Below, in pieces: positions 26,635 through 36,769 of a stretch of 64,000 bases of DNA (position 1 is the stretch's first letter; each line of letters begins with the position of its first letter). Origin of the DNA: an uncultured Paenibacillaceae bacterium (lineage in GTDB: Bacteria > Bacillota > Bacilli > Paenibacillales > K13). The position numbers and the translations under genes were made by a program. Under the pieces are notes generated by a model. The model did no database searches and was not told the origin of the DNA. It saw nothing but the letters and a program-made list of their open reading frames with translations. The stretch covers positions 1,116,001 to 1,180,000 of the forward strand of contig CAJXLT010000001.1 of NCBI GenBank assembly GCA_913056365.1, in the 5' to 3' direction.

Positions 26635-27126
26635 TTACATTTCCGGATGACGAACATAGACATCTAATGGTTCGAATGCTGTTGCCAACAGATGTGCCAT
26701 CTCGTCATTGCCATTGTGATAGAAGATAAGTATCCTTCCAATGCCGTATGATCCGTTCAGAAGCTCCGCCCCTGCCGCTGGGAATGGATCTCGTTGGACT
26801 TCTTCTCTCCGTTCACTGGATGGATAGACATTAATCGTCAGAACGCCCGACTCTAACTGATACAGATACTGTTCCGCATCTGCTAGCTTCATATCATAGG
26901 CGCTTTCAGTTTCCAGCCTAGCCTTATATTCAATTCCAGCATCCTGCAAAGCTTCCAACACATCCTCGACAGTTACATCCGACCCATTGGAACAGCCCGT
27001 TCCGATGAAAGCAAGCATCACTGCCAAACAAACGATAAATGTATGTTTCATAACATAATCATCCATTCTTATCTTCGTCATAGAGGAGACGGTTACCGAA
27101 TGGGTCAAGAAGCTTTCATTCATCAT
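26635..27126 (-). CDS. hypothetical lipoprotein
   Basis: MKHTFIVCLAVMLAFIGTGCSNGSD lipobox; true start probably 27051 or 27066. Confidence 0.65.
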   Translation of the reverse strand: MMNESFLTHSVTVSSMTKIRMDDYVMKHTFIVCLAVMLAFIGTGCSNGSDVTVEDVLEALQDAGIEYKARLETESAYDMKLADAEQYLYQLESGVLTINVYPSSERREEVQRDPFPAAGAELLNGSYGIGRILIFYHNGNDEMAHLLATAFEPLDVYVRHPEM

Positions 27127-28270
27127 TCGAAAAAATCGAAAAAAATTCGATCAAGCTATTCCAATCAAAACTGGAATCTTCTTGATTAGTCGATACATCA
27201 TCATTTGAAAAAATCGTGAAAATGCCCATCAAGCTGCCCCAATCAAAGCCTGAATCTTCTTGATCAATCGATACTTCACTGAGTCCAAAATCTAATTGTG
27301 AGGCAATATTAACATTGTTACTAAGAGTAGCCTCATCCTGACCTAATTCTATCGCATTACCGTCGTAGGTTGCGTCCATGTCGGAAACATGATTATGAAC
27401 TTGCACCTGATTTTCTTCTGTGGCCAAATATAGATTATGATTGATCGTTGATACATACAAAAATCCAAAAGCTGGATCATATTCATTCTTGGATCGATTT
27501 AGGGACAAGGTATGGGTAGGAGCTTGTTTCTCGACTTGATATTGATTTATCGCGTTTCGAAGCTTCTCACCTTGCTCATTTTTTTTGAGCTGATTAATCC
27601 CACGATATTTCTCCTGAATCATATGGATGATTCTTATCTGTACTGCTTTTACAGTACTATTCGTAGAAGGGTTGAAATACTTTTTCAACACCTCTCTAGA
27701 AGATTGATCAAATGTTGAAAGCAGATCTCCCTGAAGCTTGTATTGGAAGAAAGGCGTAAGAATCTCAGAGTTTTGTGGACTAATTTGAAATAATAAGCTA
27801 TAAATCAAATCATATAAGGCTCGCTTATGTTTGTCTTCCGATGTCCACTGGATAAAACCGTCCGGATTAGGATGATGATGAATAAAGTGTCCCACAAACT
27901 TCTTGCAAAAAGTTTTATATTCCCGCGTATGTATAAGCATCTCGTGCCATATATTCTCCATCTCCTCATTAAATATGGAGACGTCTTTAAGTAAGACATG
28001 GAGAATAAAATAGCGCTTCAATTCAAAGAATAGCCAGTCAAATTCTGCATGTTCTATCAAATGTTCTTCAAGCGCACGTCGTTTGATCTGCTCGATCCAA
28101 TCAGGATCAAGAGCATTCTCCAAATCATTTACAAGTGCTGAAAGTTCGGGCACCCGTTGGGTAATCCCGAGCTGTTGCGGTAGAAGCTCTTTGAACATGG
28201 GGAGTACATCTGAATTTAAATCTCCTTCTTCCTCAATTCGATTTCGAAATAGGCGTTTGATTAATCGCAA
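27116..28270 (-). CDS. hypothetical protein with C-terminal 26-aa tandem repeat
   Basis: 384 aa; ends DQEDSGFDWGSLMGIFTIFSNDDVST-NQEDSSFDWNSLIEFFSIFSNDE. Confidence 0.7.
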   Translation of the reverse strand: MRLIKRLFRNRIEEEGDLNSDVLPMFKELLPQQLGITQRVPELSALVNDLENALDPDWIEQIKRRALEEHLIEHAEFDWLFFELKRYFILHVLLKDVSIFNEEMENIWHEMLIHTREYKTFCKKFVGHFIHHHPNPDGFIQWTSEDKHKRALYDLIYSLLFQISPQNSEILTPFFQYKLQGDLLSTFDQSSREVLKKYFNPSTNSTVKAVQIRIIHMIQEKYRGINQLKKNEQGEKLRNAINQYQVEKQAPTHTLSLNRSKNEYDPAFGFLYVSTINHNLYLATEENQVQVHNHVSDMDATYDGNAIELGQDEATLSNNVNIASQLDFGLSEVSIDQEDSGFDWGSLMGIFTIFSNDDVSTNQEDSSFDWNSLIEFFSIFSNDE

Positions 28271-28350
28271 TGTCGATTCCTTCCTTCTAATGTTGTCTTC
28301 TTCATGTAGAGTACTATTACCATCAGCCTCTGCAAATCCGATTCATCAGG

Positions 28351-29133
28351 TCATATCCTCTCCACTGCCCAGATGATCCGGTGCATCGTTCGCTCAATTC
28401 CTTGTGACGAAGTACACCGCTGTTCGATCTGCTTCAAGTACGGATAGTCCTGTTCTATCTCGAAATCTTCTATGATCGGGGTTGATGAGAGCAACAGAGC
28501 AACATCTTCTATAGACGGGTACACAGCAGTACAGCAATATTCATGCAACGCCACCATACGAATCGACGGGATGTCCTCTAGCCGCTTTTTCAATGCCATA
28601 GATCTAATCTGCTCGGCACCATAACCTTGACCTCTTTGGAAAATTTCCTTAAACTCGCAAGCATCCTTCTCCCCGATTGTAATCTCTACAAGTTGTCCGC
28701 CTGGTTTCGTGACTCGTATCGCTTCTTCCAAAAATACGGGAGCACTCACTGGTCCGCGGCGGCTAATAATAAGATCAAAGTTATGATCTGGAAAAGGCAA
28801 CCTCTTCGCATCCGCGACCATGAATGAACAATTGTCATTAGTTGTCGTCTGCTTGGCCTTCTCAATCATCACAGGTGAAAAATCCACCCCCGTCATACTC
28901 TCCGCTTCACTTGCCACAGCGTGTGTGAACCTTCCATCCGCACATCCAATATCCAAAGCAACAGGAAACTGGGCAAGCTTCTCCCGAATCATGCGAACAA
29001 ACTCATCCTCACCGCTATCGCAGATTACGCTGCTTTGATAAGTTCCTTGAAATCCATCTAGTCGATTAGCCAGACTGTCCCACCAAGCTTGACTGTCAGA
29101 CTCTCCATGCTCTCTCACGTCAGATTCCTCCAC
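28351..29133 (-). CDS. class I SAM-dependent methyltransferase
   Basis: VALDIGCADGRFTHAVASEAESMTGVDFS. Confidence 0.85.
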   Translation of the reverse strand: MEESDVREHGESDSQAWWDSLANRLDGFQGTYQSSVICDSGEDEFVRMIREKLAQFPVALDIGCADGRFTHAVASEAESMTGVDFSPVMIEKAKQTTTNDNCSFMVADAKRLPFPDHNFDLIISRRGPVSAPVFLEEAIRVTKPGGQLVEITIGEKDACEFKEIFQRGQGYGAEQIRSMALKKRLEDIPSIRMVALHEYCCTAVYPSIEDVALLLSSTPIIEDFEIEQDYPYLKQIEQRCTSSQGIERTMHRIIWAVERI

Positions 29134-29879
29134 ATCCTAGTTCTTGAAATAAAAGAAGTCAGAATCACACCCAATACCGTCCCCGAGATAGGAGCAACAA
29201 TGAGAATACCTACAAGATTGCTGCTTGTAGTTGTCCATAGCTTCATACATGTGACAATAACTGTAACGACTATTACGAGCATCCAGTACATCAGCTTCTG
29301 CCTCTTGCTAACATTCACAGACTGATTGTCCCCTAAGTCCGGCGAACTTCTGTACAACAGATAGCCGATCCATATAACTGTCATGCACAACCCTAGTACG
29401 GATAAGCTATGCTGCAGCAGCTTGTAGATGGGATAATTGTAAAGAATGATTTCTCGTAACCATGGGAACTGCATCACGAAGTAACCATGGGCATGCGTGA
29501 ATGCGTCCAACGTGACATGGGACAGAAACCCGATGATGACAGAAATAATGAAGATCATCCAATCATGGAGACTGCGAAGACTCCAAACCCCTAACCTGTT
29601 AGATGCTCTTCGATCAAGCTGGCAGATGGACGGCAGGTGCTGTGCCGCTGATTCTTTCACAACATTGTGAAAGAGGAACGCCAATATGATACTGAGTGGA
29701 ATGGCCTGAAGGAATAGGCCAATAATGGAATGCCCCAAACTGCGATAAGGTTCAAGCATGAGGAAATATTCGAAATCAGGTGCCATACTGCCAAGAATTA
29801 ATCCTGTCGCACTTACATACTTCGGACTTAGATGCTTTAATGGTGCAATATAGATGGGATGAGCCAATGTAAAAGGCAT
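29115..29879 (-). CDS. DUF4184 family membrane protein
   Basis: MPFTLAHPIYIAPLKHLSPKYVSATGLILGSMAPDFEYF. Confidence 0.85.
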   Translation of the reverse strand: MPFTLAHPIYIAPLKHLSPKYVSATGLILGSMAPDFEYFLMLEPYRSLGHSIIGLFLQAIPLSIILAFLFHNVVKESAAQHLPSICQLDRRASNRLGVWSLRSLHDWMIFIISVIIGFLSHVTLDAFTHAHGYFVMQFPWLREIILYNYPIYKLLQHSLSVLGLCMTVIWIGYLLYRSSPDLGDNQSVNVSKRQKLMYWMLVIVVTVIVTCMKLWTTTSSNLVGILIVAPISGTVLGVILTSFISRTRMWRNLT

Positions 29880-29921
29880 ACCATACTCCTTATACGAGAA
29901 CTGACATCGATCTTCACAGCA

Positions 29922-30015
29922 TCAATCAGATACATATACCTTCTGACCGACTTCAATCGTTCCGGTCTTCTTAACTGAAGCGTATACACCGAAGCACTGG
30001 TTCAGAATGCACCTA
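29922..30015 (-). pseudogene. C-terminal remnant of a MOSC-domain protein
   Basis: Minus-strand NRCILNQCFGVYASVKKTGTIEVGQKVYVSD-stop, no upstream part. Confidence 0.55.
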
Positions 30016-30501
30016 TTCTTCTCGATTAATAAAATGCTTGATTTCATAGTTATGCTTAAGTTGATCCAGATCTGTTGCTTGCTTCAAGAATGGCGGGACG
30101 ATCGAGTACTGATCGAACTGCTTAATTGGAATCCATCTGCTGATGGAGATGCCTTCTCGACAACTGAAATCTTCGGCGGTTACATCCAGCTCATCTTCAA
30201 TTTGTACGAAATAATAGAAGCCGATCTCATGATAGGCTGTGCCTTGCAGATGAAATAAATTTTCGCCAACCCACACCAACCGTTGGTCCTTCACCTTCCA
30301 TCCGTATTCTTCATCGATTTCCCTTCTAATTGTGGCAGGAGAGTCTTCCATCATCTCCACCCTGCCACCTGGCAGGAACCAGTACTCATCTTCTCTGAAT
30401 CGTTGAAACAACATGCGGTCTTCCTGCATAATCAGATAAGCTGCTCTTAAATTGAATGTTTGCGTCTCATTTGCTTTGAATGAGATCATTCGTTTCGTCA
30501 C
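30013..30501 (-). CDS. NUDIX hydrolase
   Basis: LPGGRVEMMEDSPATIRREIDEEYG Nudix box. Confidence 0.85.
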   Translation of the reverse strand: MTKRMISFKANETQTFNLRAAYLIMQEDRMLFQRFREDEYWFLPGGRVEMMEDSPATIRREIDEEYGWKVKDQRLVWVGENLFHLQGTAYHEIGFYYFVQIEDELDVTAEDFSCREGISISRWIPIKQFDQYSIVPPFLKQATDLDQLKHNYEIKHFINREE

Positions 30502-30814
30502 TCCTTCTTCGATTCCATCGTTTCCATAAACCTGCGACCAAGATCAAAAATCCTACCAAGCGAAGCGTCTGCCTAAATATAGAATAGAGCGTAACCAACT
30601 CGCCGAGAGTCATGTTGTCTGGAAGAGTGTTTCTTATACTGGAATCTAACATCCCATTCATATACAGAGGTGCGAGTAATGTCAAAATTTCTAAGAGTAG
30701 CATAATACCGAAGAAGATCATGCCTTCGACAAAAGCGAACTTCTTACAGATGACAAGCCCTACAACGAATGCGATGAAGGTAGCGATAGTCCCCATAACT
30801 ATAACCGTCGACAA
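30467..30814 (-). CDS. hypothetical membrane protein
   Basis: 115 aa, three hydrophobic segments. Confidence 0.55.
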   Translation of the reverse strand: MSTVIVMGTIATFIAFVVGLVICKKFAFVEGMIFFGIMLLLEILTLLAPLYMNGMLDSSIRNTLPDNMTLGELVTLYSIFRQTLRLVGFLILVAGLWKRWNRRRSDETNDLIQSK

Positions 30815-30927
30815 TCGATCACTCCCTCTTGATTAGTTACTTCTCCCATTGGTGTATTCATGACGGTGGTCAACCACAATCTGCCGTCACTTCTTCTATT
30901 TCAACATCCATCATATATGCTCACCCA

Positions 30928-31590
30928 CTAGGATACGAACGCTATGAACGAAAATATAATGAAAAAGATTATGATTAATCCAATACCCATTAATATGACT
31001 GTTAGCAGTGCCTTCCATGCTGAGAATTGATGCGCTTCACCCAAGCATTTCAAAAATATGATTATCCCCCAGATGCCGATCACTACCTCCATGATCGCTA
31101 TAATCAAATAGGTAATAGACAACCCTATACTGCTATCCAATCTAGGTGTCTCGGTTGTAAAGTTATCCGCTCCGAACAAGAAGAACGAAGGAATCCATAG
31201 TAGTAAAGTAACTACTGCCGGAATATAAGCATACGCAAGTGATAATCGAACATCTCTATATTCCCCCGTACCTCCCAGCATTAGACCTATCCAATACACA
31301 ATACCGCCAATGATAAAATAATAGATGACAGCTCCTATGAGTGTTCCAATGATTATGGAGACAAACATCATGATTAGTGAGGAGTCATCAGCGGCACTCT
31401 TCATCGATGCTTGATTCAAGGCATATACGAATCCACCTAAGAGAAGAAGCAGCAATACATGCGGTTCATCAGTAGGTTGATTAATAATTTCCCTCATTGT
31501 TTTCCTAGGTCGCGTCCAAATCTGTAACCAATAACCCCAATGATTATCCGGTAGATTCGATGCGGTTTCTTGATTCGTATTCATTTCCAT
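30928..31590 (-). CDS. Yip1-family membrane protein
   Basis: IWTRPRKTMREIINQPTDEPH then 5 TM segments. Confidence 0.75.
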   Translation of the reverse strand: MEMNTNQETASNLPDNHWGYWLQIWTRPRKTMREIINQPTDEPHVLLLLLLGGFVYALNQASMKSAADDSSLIMMFVSIIIGTLIGAVIYYFIIGGIVYWIGLMLGGTGEYRDVRLSLAYAYIPAVVTLLLWIPSFFLFGADNFTTETPRLDSSIGLSITYLIIAIMEVVIGIWGIIIFLKCLGEAHQFSAWKALLTVILMGIGLIIIFFIIFSFIAFVS

Positions 31591-31638
31591 GTAAGTTCCT
31601 CCAGTCTATGCATGTATATATTGTCAATCCATTCAACC

Positions 31639-32499
31639 TCATATCCTGAGCGCACCTTCGATACACGTCACAGCATGACCACCTATTAGAATGCTTCCGA
31701 TCTCTAAGTAACGAACTTCAACTCGTCCATGACGACCAACACAAGTCCCCTGTCTTGCTACATAACGCCGTTCGTCCAGCAGTTTAAATTCCCTGATTAG
31801 CGTTGCCACACAGCCATTCCCGCTCCCGCATACAGGGTCCTCCGCAACACCTTCACCTGGGGCGAAAGAGCGTACTTCCACCTGATATTCAGACGCTTCC
31901 TCTGCAAAACCAAATACCGTTACCCCTGTCACTCCCCGCGGAGTTAGTGAAGCTAATCGTGATTGATCTGGTCTTAAGTGAAGCACTGTATCTGCGTCGG
32001 GCAATTGAAGTGTGAGCCAAACCGCGCCAACATCAACTCTCGCATGTACTCTGACTTGACGTGATTGGATACCTAACGCATTGGCAAGTTCATGTAAATC
32101 CGCTGGCTGTATATTAGATATCTTCGGTTCAGGTAAAGCCAGAAACAACTTGTTGTCCTCCACTTGAATGGACACCAATCCACTCCCACACTCTTGCACC
32201 AAACAGCCCTCTGACCTTGGTTTCATACCCTGTTGTAGCCAAGCATAAGCCGAACCAATAGTAGGATGTCCTGCAAACGGCAGTTCACTATTCGGGGTGA
32301 AGATGCGCAATCTGTAATCTGCTTGGGGAGTAGTCGGTCGGCATACAAACGTCGTCTCAGATAAGTTCGTCCAATTGGCGATAGCCTGCATCTCTTTTGT
32401 GCTCAAGTCATTGCCATCCAGCACGACAGCAACCGGATTCCCTCTATATGGAGTATCGGTAAACACATCTACTTGTTGAAAAGGAATTTCGCGTACCAT
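31639..32499 (-). CDS. PhzF family phenazine biosynthesis-like protein
   Basis: FQQVDVFTDTPYRGNPVAVVLDG...PFAGHPTIGSAYAW...EDPVCGSGNG; start set at MVREIPF. Confidence 0.9.
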   Translation of the reverse strand: MVREIPFQQVDVFTDTPYRGNPVAVVLDGNDLSTKEMQAIANWTNLSETTFVCRPTTPQADYRLRIFTPNSELPFAGHPTIGSAYAWLQQGMKPRSEGCLVQECGSGLVSIQVEDNKLFLALPEPKISNIQPADLHELANALGIQSRQVRVHARVDVGAVWLTLQLPDADTVLHLRPDQSRLASLTPRGVTGVTVFGFAEEASEYQVEVRSFAPGEGVAEDPVCGSGNGCVATLIREFKLLDERRYVARQGTCVGRHGRVEVRYLEIGSILIGGHAVTCIEGALRI

Positions 32500-32521
32500 G
32501 TTCACCGCCACCTTAACACAG

Positions 32522-32704
32522 TTATTCTCTATCAATCATTTTCATAATGACTTCCTTAAACTGTCCGATCAATACTAATAAAAACCCCAGAATTGCAAAG
32601 ATATATGCTCTTCCATGCCAGTCATTCTCTGGTTCTATTTGCAAGAACACCCCAAGTATCATAAAGGCAATGCCCGACAGCATAATTCGTATTGGAGATC
32701 CCAG
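32522..32704 (-). CDS. small membrane protein, possible CTG start (internal ATG alternative)
   Basis: GSPIRIMLSGIAFMILGVFLQIEPENDWHGRAYIFAILGFLLVLIGQFKEVIMKMIDRE; RBS AAGGAGGG just upstream; absent from ORF track. Confidence 0.5.
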   Translation of the reverse strand: MGSPIRIMLSGIAFMILGVFLQIEPENDWHGRAYIFAILGFLLVLIGQFKEVIMKMIDRE

Positions 32705-32743
32705 TCTAATCCCTCCTTGTGACGTGATACATTTTACTTTCTA

Positions 32744-33562
32744 TCATCGTAAGTGAAAGGCATACACAGGATAGCTTTCCTGCGCTTCGAATCCTAACTT
32801 CAATGCCAGCTTATGTGATGGTATATTCTGATAGGTCGTCTCCCATAAGGGAAACATGTTGTCACTTAGCATATATTCGATTAACTGACTTGCAGCTAGA
32901 GTGGCATACCCTTGCTTCCTCAGTCCTGCATCAAAGGTATCTACATCAACACAATATTCATTCCCGTATACGAAGCCATTATTTCTGCATATGGATAGGA
33001 TCTGATTGTCTATTCTCAAAGCTACGCCTGGACTCGTGATCTCCTTAAATGATGAATCGACATACGGCAGATCATGATAGTGCTTAGGAAGTATTTCGAA
33101 TTCTGTGAAATCAACAGTGATATCTTCGGAAGATGATAGACGCGATGTGTTCATGTCCCGAAACTTCTCTACATTTAAGGTATATATCGATTCATAATGC
33201 TTCTCTACCTTCATGGTATTATCGAAACCAGATAAAAATAAATCATCCCAACAGGCTGCATCTGCTGTATAAATTTCGAACCAATCGACATCTCGATCCC
33301 AACAATCCGGTATGACTACATCATGAATAAACTGATTGAAATGTTCTTTCTCTGTTTCATTGCTCAGGCTGCCTTCTGCATACATCCATCTGCCTATCGC
33401 CCATACCACAGCTACACTCGGTGCATGAACGTGATTCACATAAACTCTGCCTGGATAGGTCCCGTGTATGACAGATAATGCAGGAACATATTGCTTCTTC
33501 TCGGCAAACAAAAATACGATCTTCATGAAGTCAGACGAGGATAATTCGATAAATCCTTCCAC
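32744..33562 (-). CDS. GNAT-like acetyltransferase (GTG start)
   Basis: C-terminal GFVYGNEYCVDVDTFDAGLRKQGYATLAASQLIEYML...SHKLALKLGF. Confidence 0.75.
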   Translation of the reverse strand: MEGFIELSSSDFMKIVFLFAEKKQYVPALSVIHGTYPGRVYVNHVHAPSVAVVWAIGRWMYAEGSLSNETEKEHFNQFIHDVVIPDCWDRDVDWFEIYTADAACWDDLFLSGFDNTMKVEKHYESIYTLNVEKFRDMNTSRLSSSEDITVDFTEFEILPKHYHDLPYVDSSFKEITSPGVALRIDNQILSICRNNGFVYGNEYCVDVDTFDAGLRKQGYATLAASQLIEYMLSDNMFPLWETTYQNIPSHKLALKLGFEAQESYPVYAFHLR

Positions 33563-33721
33563 TTATTTCTCAACTATTACCAAGGAATTCGACGCGTTAC
33601 CTTGGCCATTGCTCATTGGATTCTGACTGATGACTTTCCAGCCTTCTGATAATAGTTGATTCAATTCGTCAAGGTTGTTTTTCTTTTCGGTCAGATAATA
33701 TACAATGACTGCTTTTTGCAT
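33563..33721 (-). CDS. small protein, DUF4177-like
   Basis: MQKAVIVYYLTEKKNNLDELNQLLSEGWKVISQNPMSNGQGNASNSLVIVEK; stop abuts GTG start of next gene; too short for the ORF track. Confidence 0.6.
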   Translation of the reverse strand: MQKAVIVYYLTEKKNNLDELNQLLSEGWKVISQNPMSNGQGNASNSLVIVEK

Positions 33722-33945
33722 GATTGTTCAACTCACTTTCATCCATTTACAGAATCCCAACTTCCCTTGTTTGCAAATGTTCTGAAATCTCGCCCTTCAT
33801 TTCCTATTTTCTTCCTTCCATTAAGCTATGTAGAACAATGCGGGTTGGCATTTATTCTCAAAATTATAACATACCTACTGCGGTTTCCAAGTAAAATCTT
33901 GTATGTGGACATTACGCTGATCACCAAGTCAAGCAAATAGAAGAG

Positions 33946-34437
33946 CTAACCTTCGTTGGGTCTCCTTGCATACTTAGCTTTGATCATCATGAACATCTTA
34001 TACATGCCGTATCCGATCACAAATCCAACTGAATTTAATATAAAGTCATCTATATCAAAGCTCCCTCTTCGGAGTAAGAACTGCTGAGACTCTAATAGGA
34101 ACAGCCCGAGGAAAAATACCACATATGACTTCCGTAAGCCTACACCGATGACAAATGGAAGCAAGAAGCCGAATGGCATGAATACACCAATATTCCCGAG
34201 CAGATTCACTACCCAAATCTCAGTATTAAACTTATCAAATTGAAGAAAATGCCGGATTGTCTTAAATGGCACAAGGTTATACATGTAGCTGGAATAAGTA
34301 AACCTATACCCTCTGCCAAATCCAATAAGCATCCAGTAGGATAGTAGAACCGTATAACCTAGTAAACTTGCCGTTACCAATTTGTGAAATGTATTCTTCA
34401 TCCAAATCCCTCTCGTCATTCTGACCTTGTGTTTCAT
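33946..34437 (-). CDS. VanZ family protein
   Basis: YNLVPFKTIRHFL...NLLGNIGVFMPFGFLLPF. Confidence 0.85.
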   Translation of the reverse strand: MKHKVRMTRGIWMKNTFHKLVTASLLGYTVLLSYWMLIGFGRGYRFTYSSYMYNLVPFKTIRHFLQFDKFNTEIWVVNLLGNIGVFMPFGFLLPFVIGVGLRKSYVVFFLGLFLLESQQFLLRRGSFDIDDFILNSVGFVIGYGMYKMFMMIKAKYARRPNEG

Positions 34438-34443
34438 TACTAG

Positions 34444-35259
34444 TTATCCATTAAAATAATCAATGCCTCGTTTCATGGCAGCAGTACGCAAGCTCTTGAC
34501 TGCCCTTACGACGGATGGCCGTTTGTCAGACAACAATATAGCTATCACTTCTTCTTGTAATGGGTCTACATACTTCAACCCTTCAGCAGATGTGAATATC
34601 TTGGCTATATTCCATCTAACTTGCTCATTGTCAATGTGAATCCATGTTCGCATTCTTCGAATGACATGTGCAGGGAAATACCTTAACAAACCATCACCTA
34701 TGGCGAATGCACCTACATTCTTCTTCACATAGGAATCCGTATCGTATAGCAGCGGCTCTACCAGATCTATAAGTTGATCTGCTTTCGTCTCATCTCTGGA
34801 CTTCGCTGTATATTTCACAGCGACTGCCACCGCTCTGCGGATATTGGGAGAGGAACTTCGGATACACTCTAACATTGTTGCGTAATAAGTTTCGAAATGA
34901 TGGTTTAATACAATACTGCATGCACTTGCCGCCCACTCTCGCACTTCCCAGTTTGAGGAATCTGCTAATTGATACAGTCTATGATTCGCATCTTGTGGAT
35001 TTACATGATAATGTTCAGCAAGTAAGATTGCTCCCAGCTCTTCTCCAACTGTGCTTGCAGAATCAACCAAGGCACATGCCATCTTATATGTATCATTAGA
35101 AGCATCTTCATAGTGGGTTCGAATCATCTTCAATGCTTTCACCTTAACTACTTGTGCAGGTGTGTTAGCATGATTGGTAGATAGACCCTCTAAGACATTC
35201 AACATTTCTCGCACATCTCGAGATTCTAATGCATGCAAGAAGTGTGATTCCCAAGACAT
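34444..35259 (-). CDS. HEAT-repeat/DNA-alkylation-repair-like protein
   Basis: Helical repeats: DSSNWEVREWAASACSIVL...SSSPNIRRAVAVAVKY...DTDSYVKKNVGAFAIGDGLLRYFP. Confidence 0.7.
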   Translation of the reverse strand: MSWESHFLHALESRDVREMLNVLEGLSTNHANTPAQVVKVKALKMIRTHYEDASNDTYKMACALVDSASTVGEELGAILLAEHYHVNPQDANHRLYQLADSSNWEVREWAASACSIVLNHHFETYYATMLECIRSSSPNIRRAVAVAVKYTAKSRDETKADQLIDLVEPLLYDTDSYVKKNVGAFAIGDGLLRYFPAHVIRRMRTWIHIDNEQVRWNIAKIFTSAEGLKYVDPLQEEVIAILLSDKRPSVVRAVKSLRTAAMKRGIDYFNG

Positions 35260-35279
35260 CTTGTCACCTCCGTAGTGAC

Positions 35280-36215
35280 TTACAACTCAAAAACCTCGCC
35301 ATTATGCAATGTCACAATCACCTTGAATTGGTACTCAGGATACTCGTTATGCTCTACAGGGGCACCAGTATCTGCATGCGAAATCGTCACCCTATAATCA
35401 CCGTATTCTACACCGTTCTCGTCTGTAGCTATTTCACCATACTCCATATCTGGAACGGATTCAGGATCGATCTCGCCAGCCGCGATCTGAAGTCTTAACT
35501 TATCTCTAGCCTCGGCATTCACGATATTGTGATCGGTTACGTCTTGCGCGAACACTTCCTCACCTTCATAATAAGCTTTCACTACTACACTGTTGATTTT
35601 CAAATCAAGTTTACTGAATGTCTGATTCCTCACAGAGAAGGTATAGACTGTTCTTTCTTCATTGGTGCCTGTACCCGAAGACGTTACACTAATTCTGTTA
35701 TCCATGTCACTATGAATATGGTGGGGATAGGAGGAAGTATTCAGCTTCTTGTAACTCCCGTCTTCCGATTGTTGGTATATGTCCATGATATAATCGTCTG
35801 TATAAGCTAACTCAACCTCGCACGAATAGTCTATTCCATTGGATGTGATACACGCATATTCTTTGGATTCAGTGTCATCTTGTGTGGAGGCTCGAACATA
35901 AACAGTTGCCTGCTCATCTGCCTGCTTAAGCGTGAATGTCACTAGTGATTGAATCGTTTCGGCTTGTGAATCTACCGTTTCATAAGTAGACTTATAATTC
36001 GTCACCAAACTTTGTTGTTCGTTGATAACATTCTCGACTTGATTTAAGAAGGTCTGACTTGCGTGGTTGAAGTTCTGGTTCATGTTCGATTCCATATTGG
36101 ACAGTCGATTCTGCATCGTTTCCATTTCACCTTTAAGCCTGAAGTTTTGATTGATAATCAAGACAATGACTATAATCAAACCAATCATGATCGCCATGTA
36201 TCTCTTGTTGTCCAT
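35280..36215 (-). CDS. hypothetical membrane-anchored protein
   Basis: N-terminal TM then coiled-coil-like and beta-rich region. Confidence 0.65.
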   Translation of the reverse strand: MDNKRYMAIMIGLIIVIVLIINQNFRLKGEMETMQNRLSNMESNMNQNFNHASQTFLNQVENVINEQQSLVTNYKSTYETVDSQAETIQSLVTFTLKQADEQATVYVRASTQDDTESKEYACITSNGIDYSCEVELAYTDDYIMDIYQQSEDGSYKKLNTSSYPHHIHSDMDNRISVTSSGTGTNEERTVYTFSVRNQTFSKLDLKINSVVVKAYYEGEEVFAQDVTDHNIVNAEARDKLRLQIAAGEIDPESVPDMEYGEIATDENGVEYGDYRVTISHADTGAPVEHNEYPEYQFKVIVTLHNGEVFEL

Positions 36216-36341
36216 AGTGTTATTGCCCTCCTAATTTGTATGTTCTCATGAGCTCATCACTACTTTCTTCCCAACGACCAATACTCTATGCAATTGTAAA
36301 TGTACACATTTCGCATCAAAGCCAGCTAGTCTTCCTCTCGA

Positions 36342-36716
36342 TTAAAAATTTTTCATTTCATCCGGAACGATTACAATATCCTCAACTTTCACTTCCCCTG
36401 CAATCTCAGGGGTCAGATTGACAAGTACCATTTCCCCGGTGTCAAATGTCAGCAATTCAAAATTTCTAAATGAAAGACTTCCGGAAGAACGATCATTCAT
36501 CTGTACAAGGTCCTCAAATTGTTCCTTTAACTTCTGCTTTCCAAGATATTCTTGTCTTCCTTCATTGAACAAATTAGTGAAAGCATCGAAATCATTATGC
36601 ACGGGCGAAACGTTCAATAACATGGTCGTATTCTCAGGACTGTCTGGCTTGATTTCAGATGTGCAGCCTACTACAATGATCAGAAGTAATAGTGAAATGG
36701 TAACTTTCCTACTCAC
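36342..36716 (-). CDS. hypothetical lipoprotein
   Basis: MSRKVTISLLLLIIVVGCTSE lipobox. Confidence 0.65.
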   Translation of the reverse strand: MSRKVTISLLLLIIVVGCTSEIKPDSPENTTMLLNVSPVHNDFDAFTNLFNEGRQEYLGKQKLKEQFEDLVQMNDRSSGSLSFRNFELLTFDTGEMVLVNLTPEIAGEVKVEDIVIVPDEMKNF

Positions 36717-36769
36717 AGTTCATTCCTCCTCTCCATCTTATAAACCATATACCCCTCTACACATAGGAA

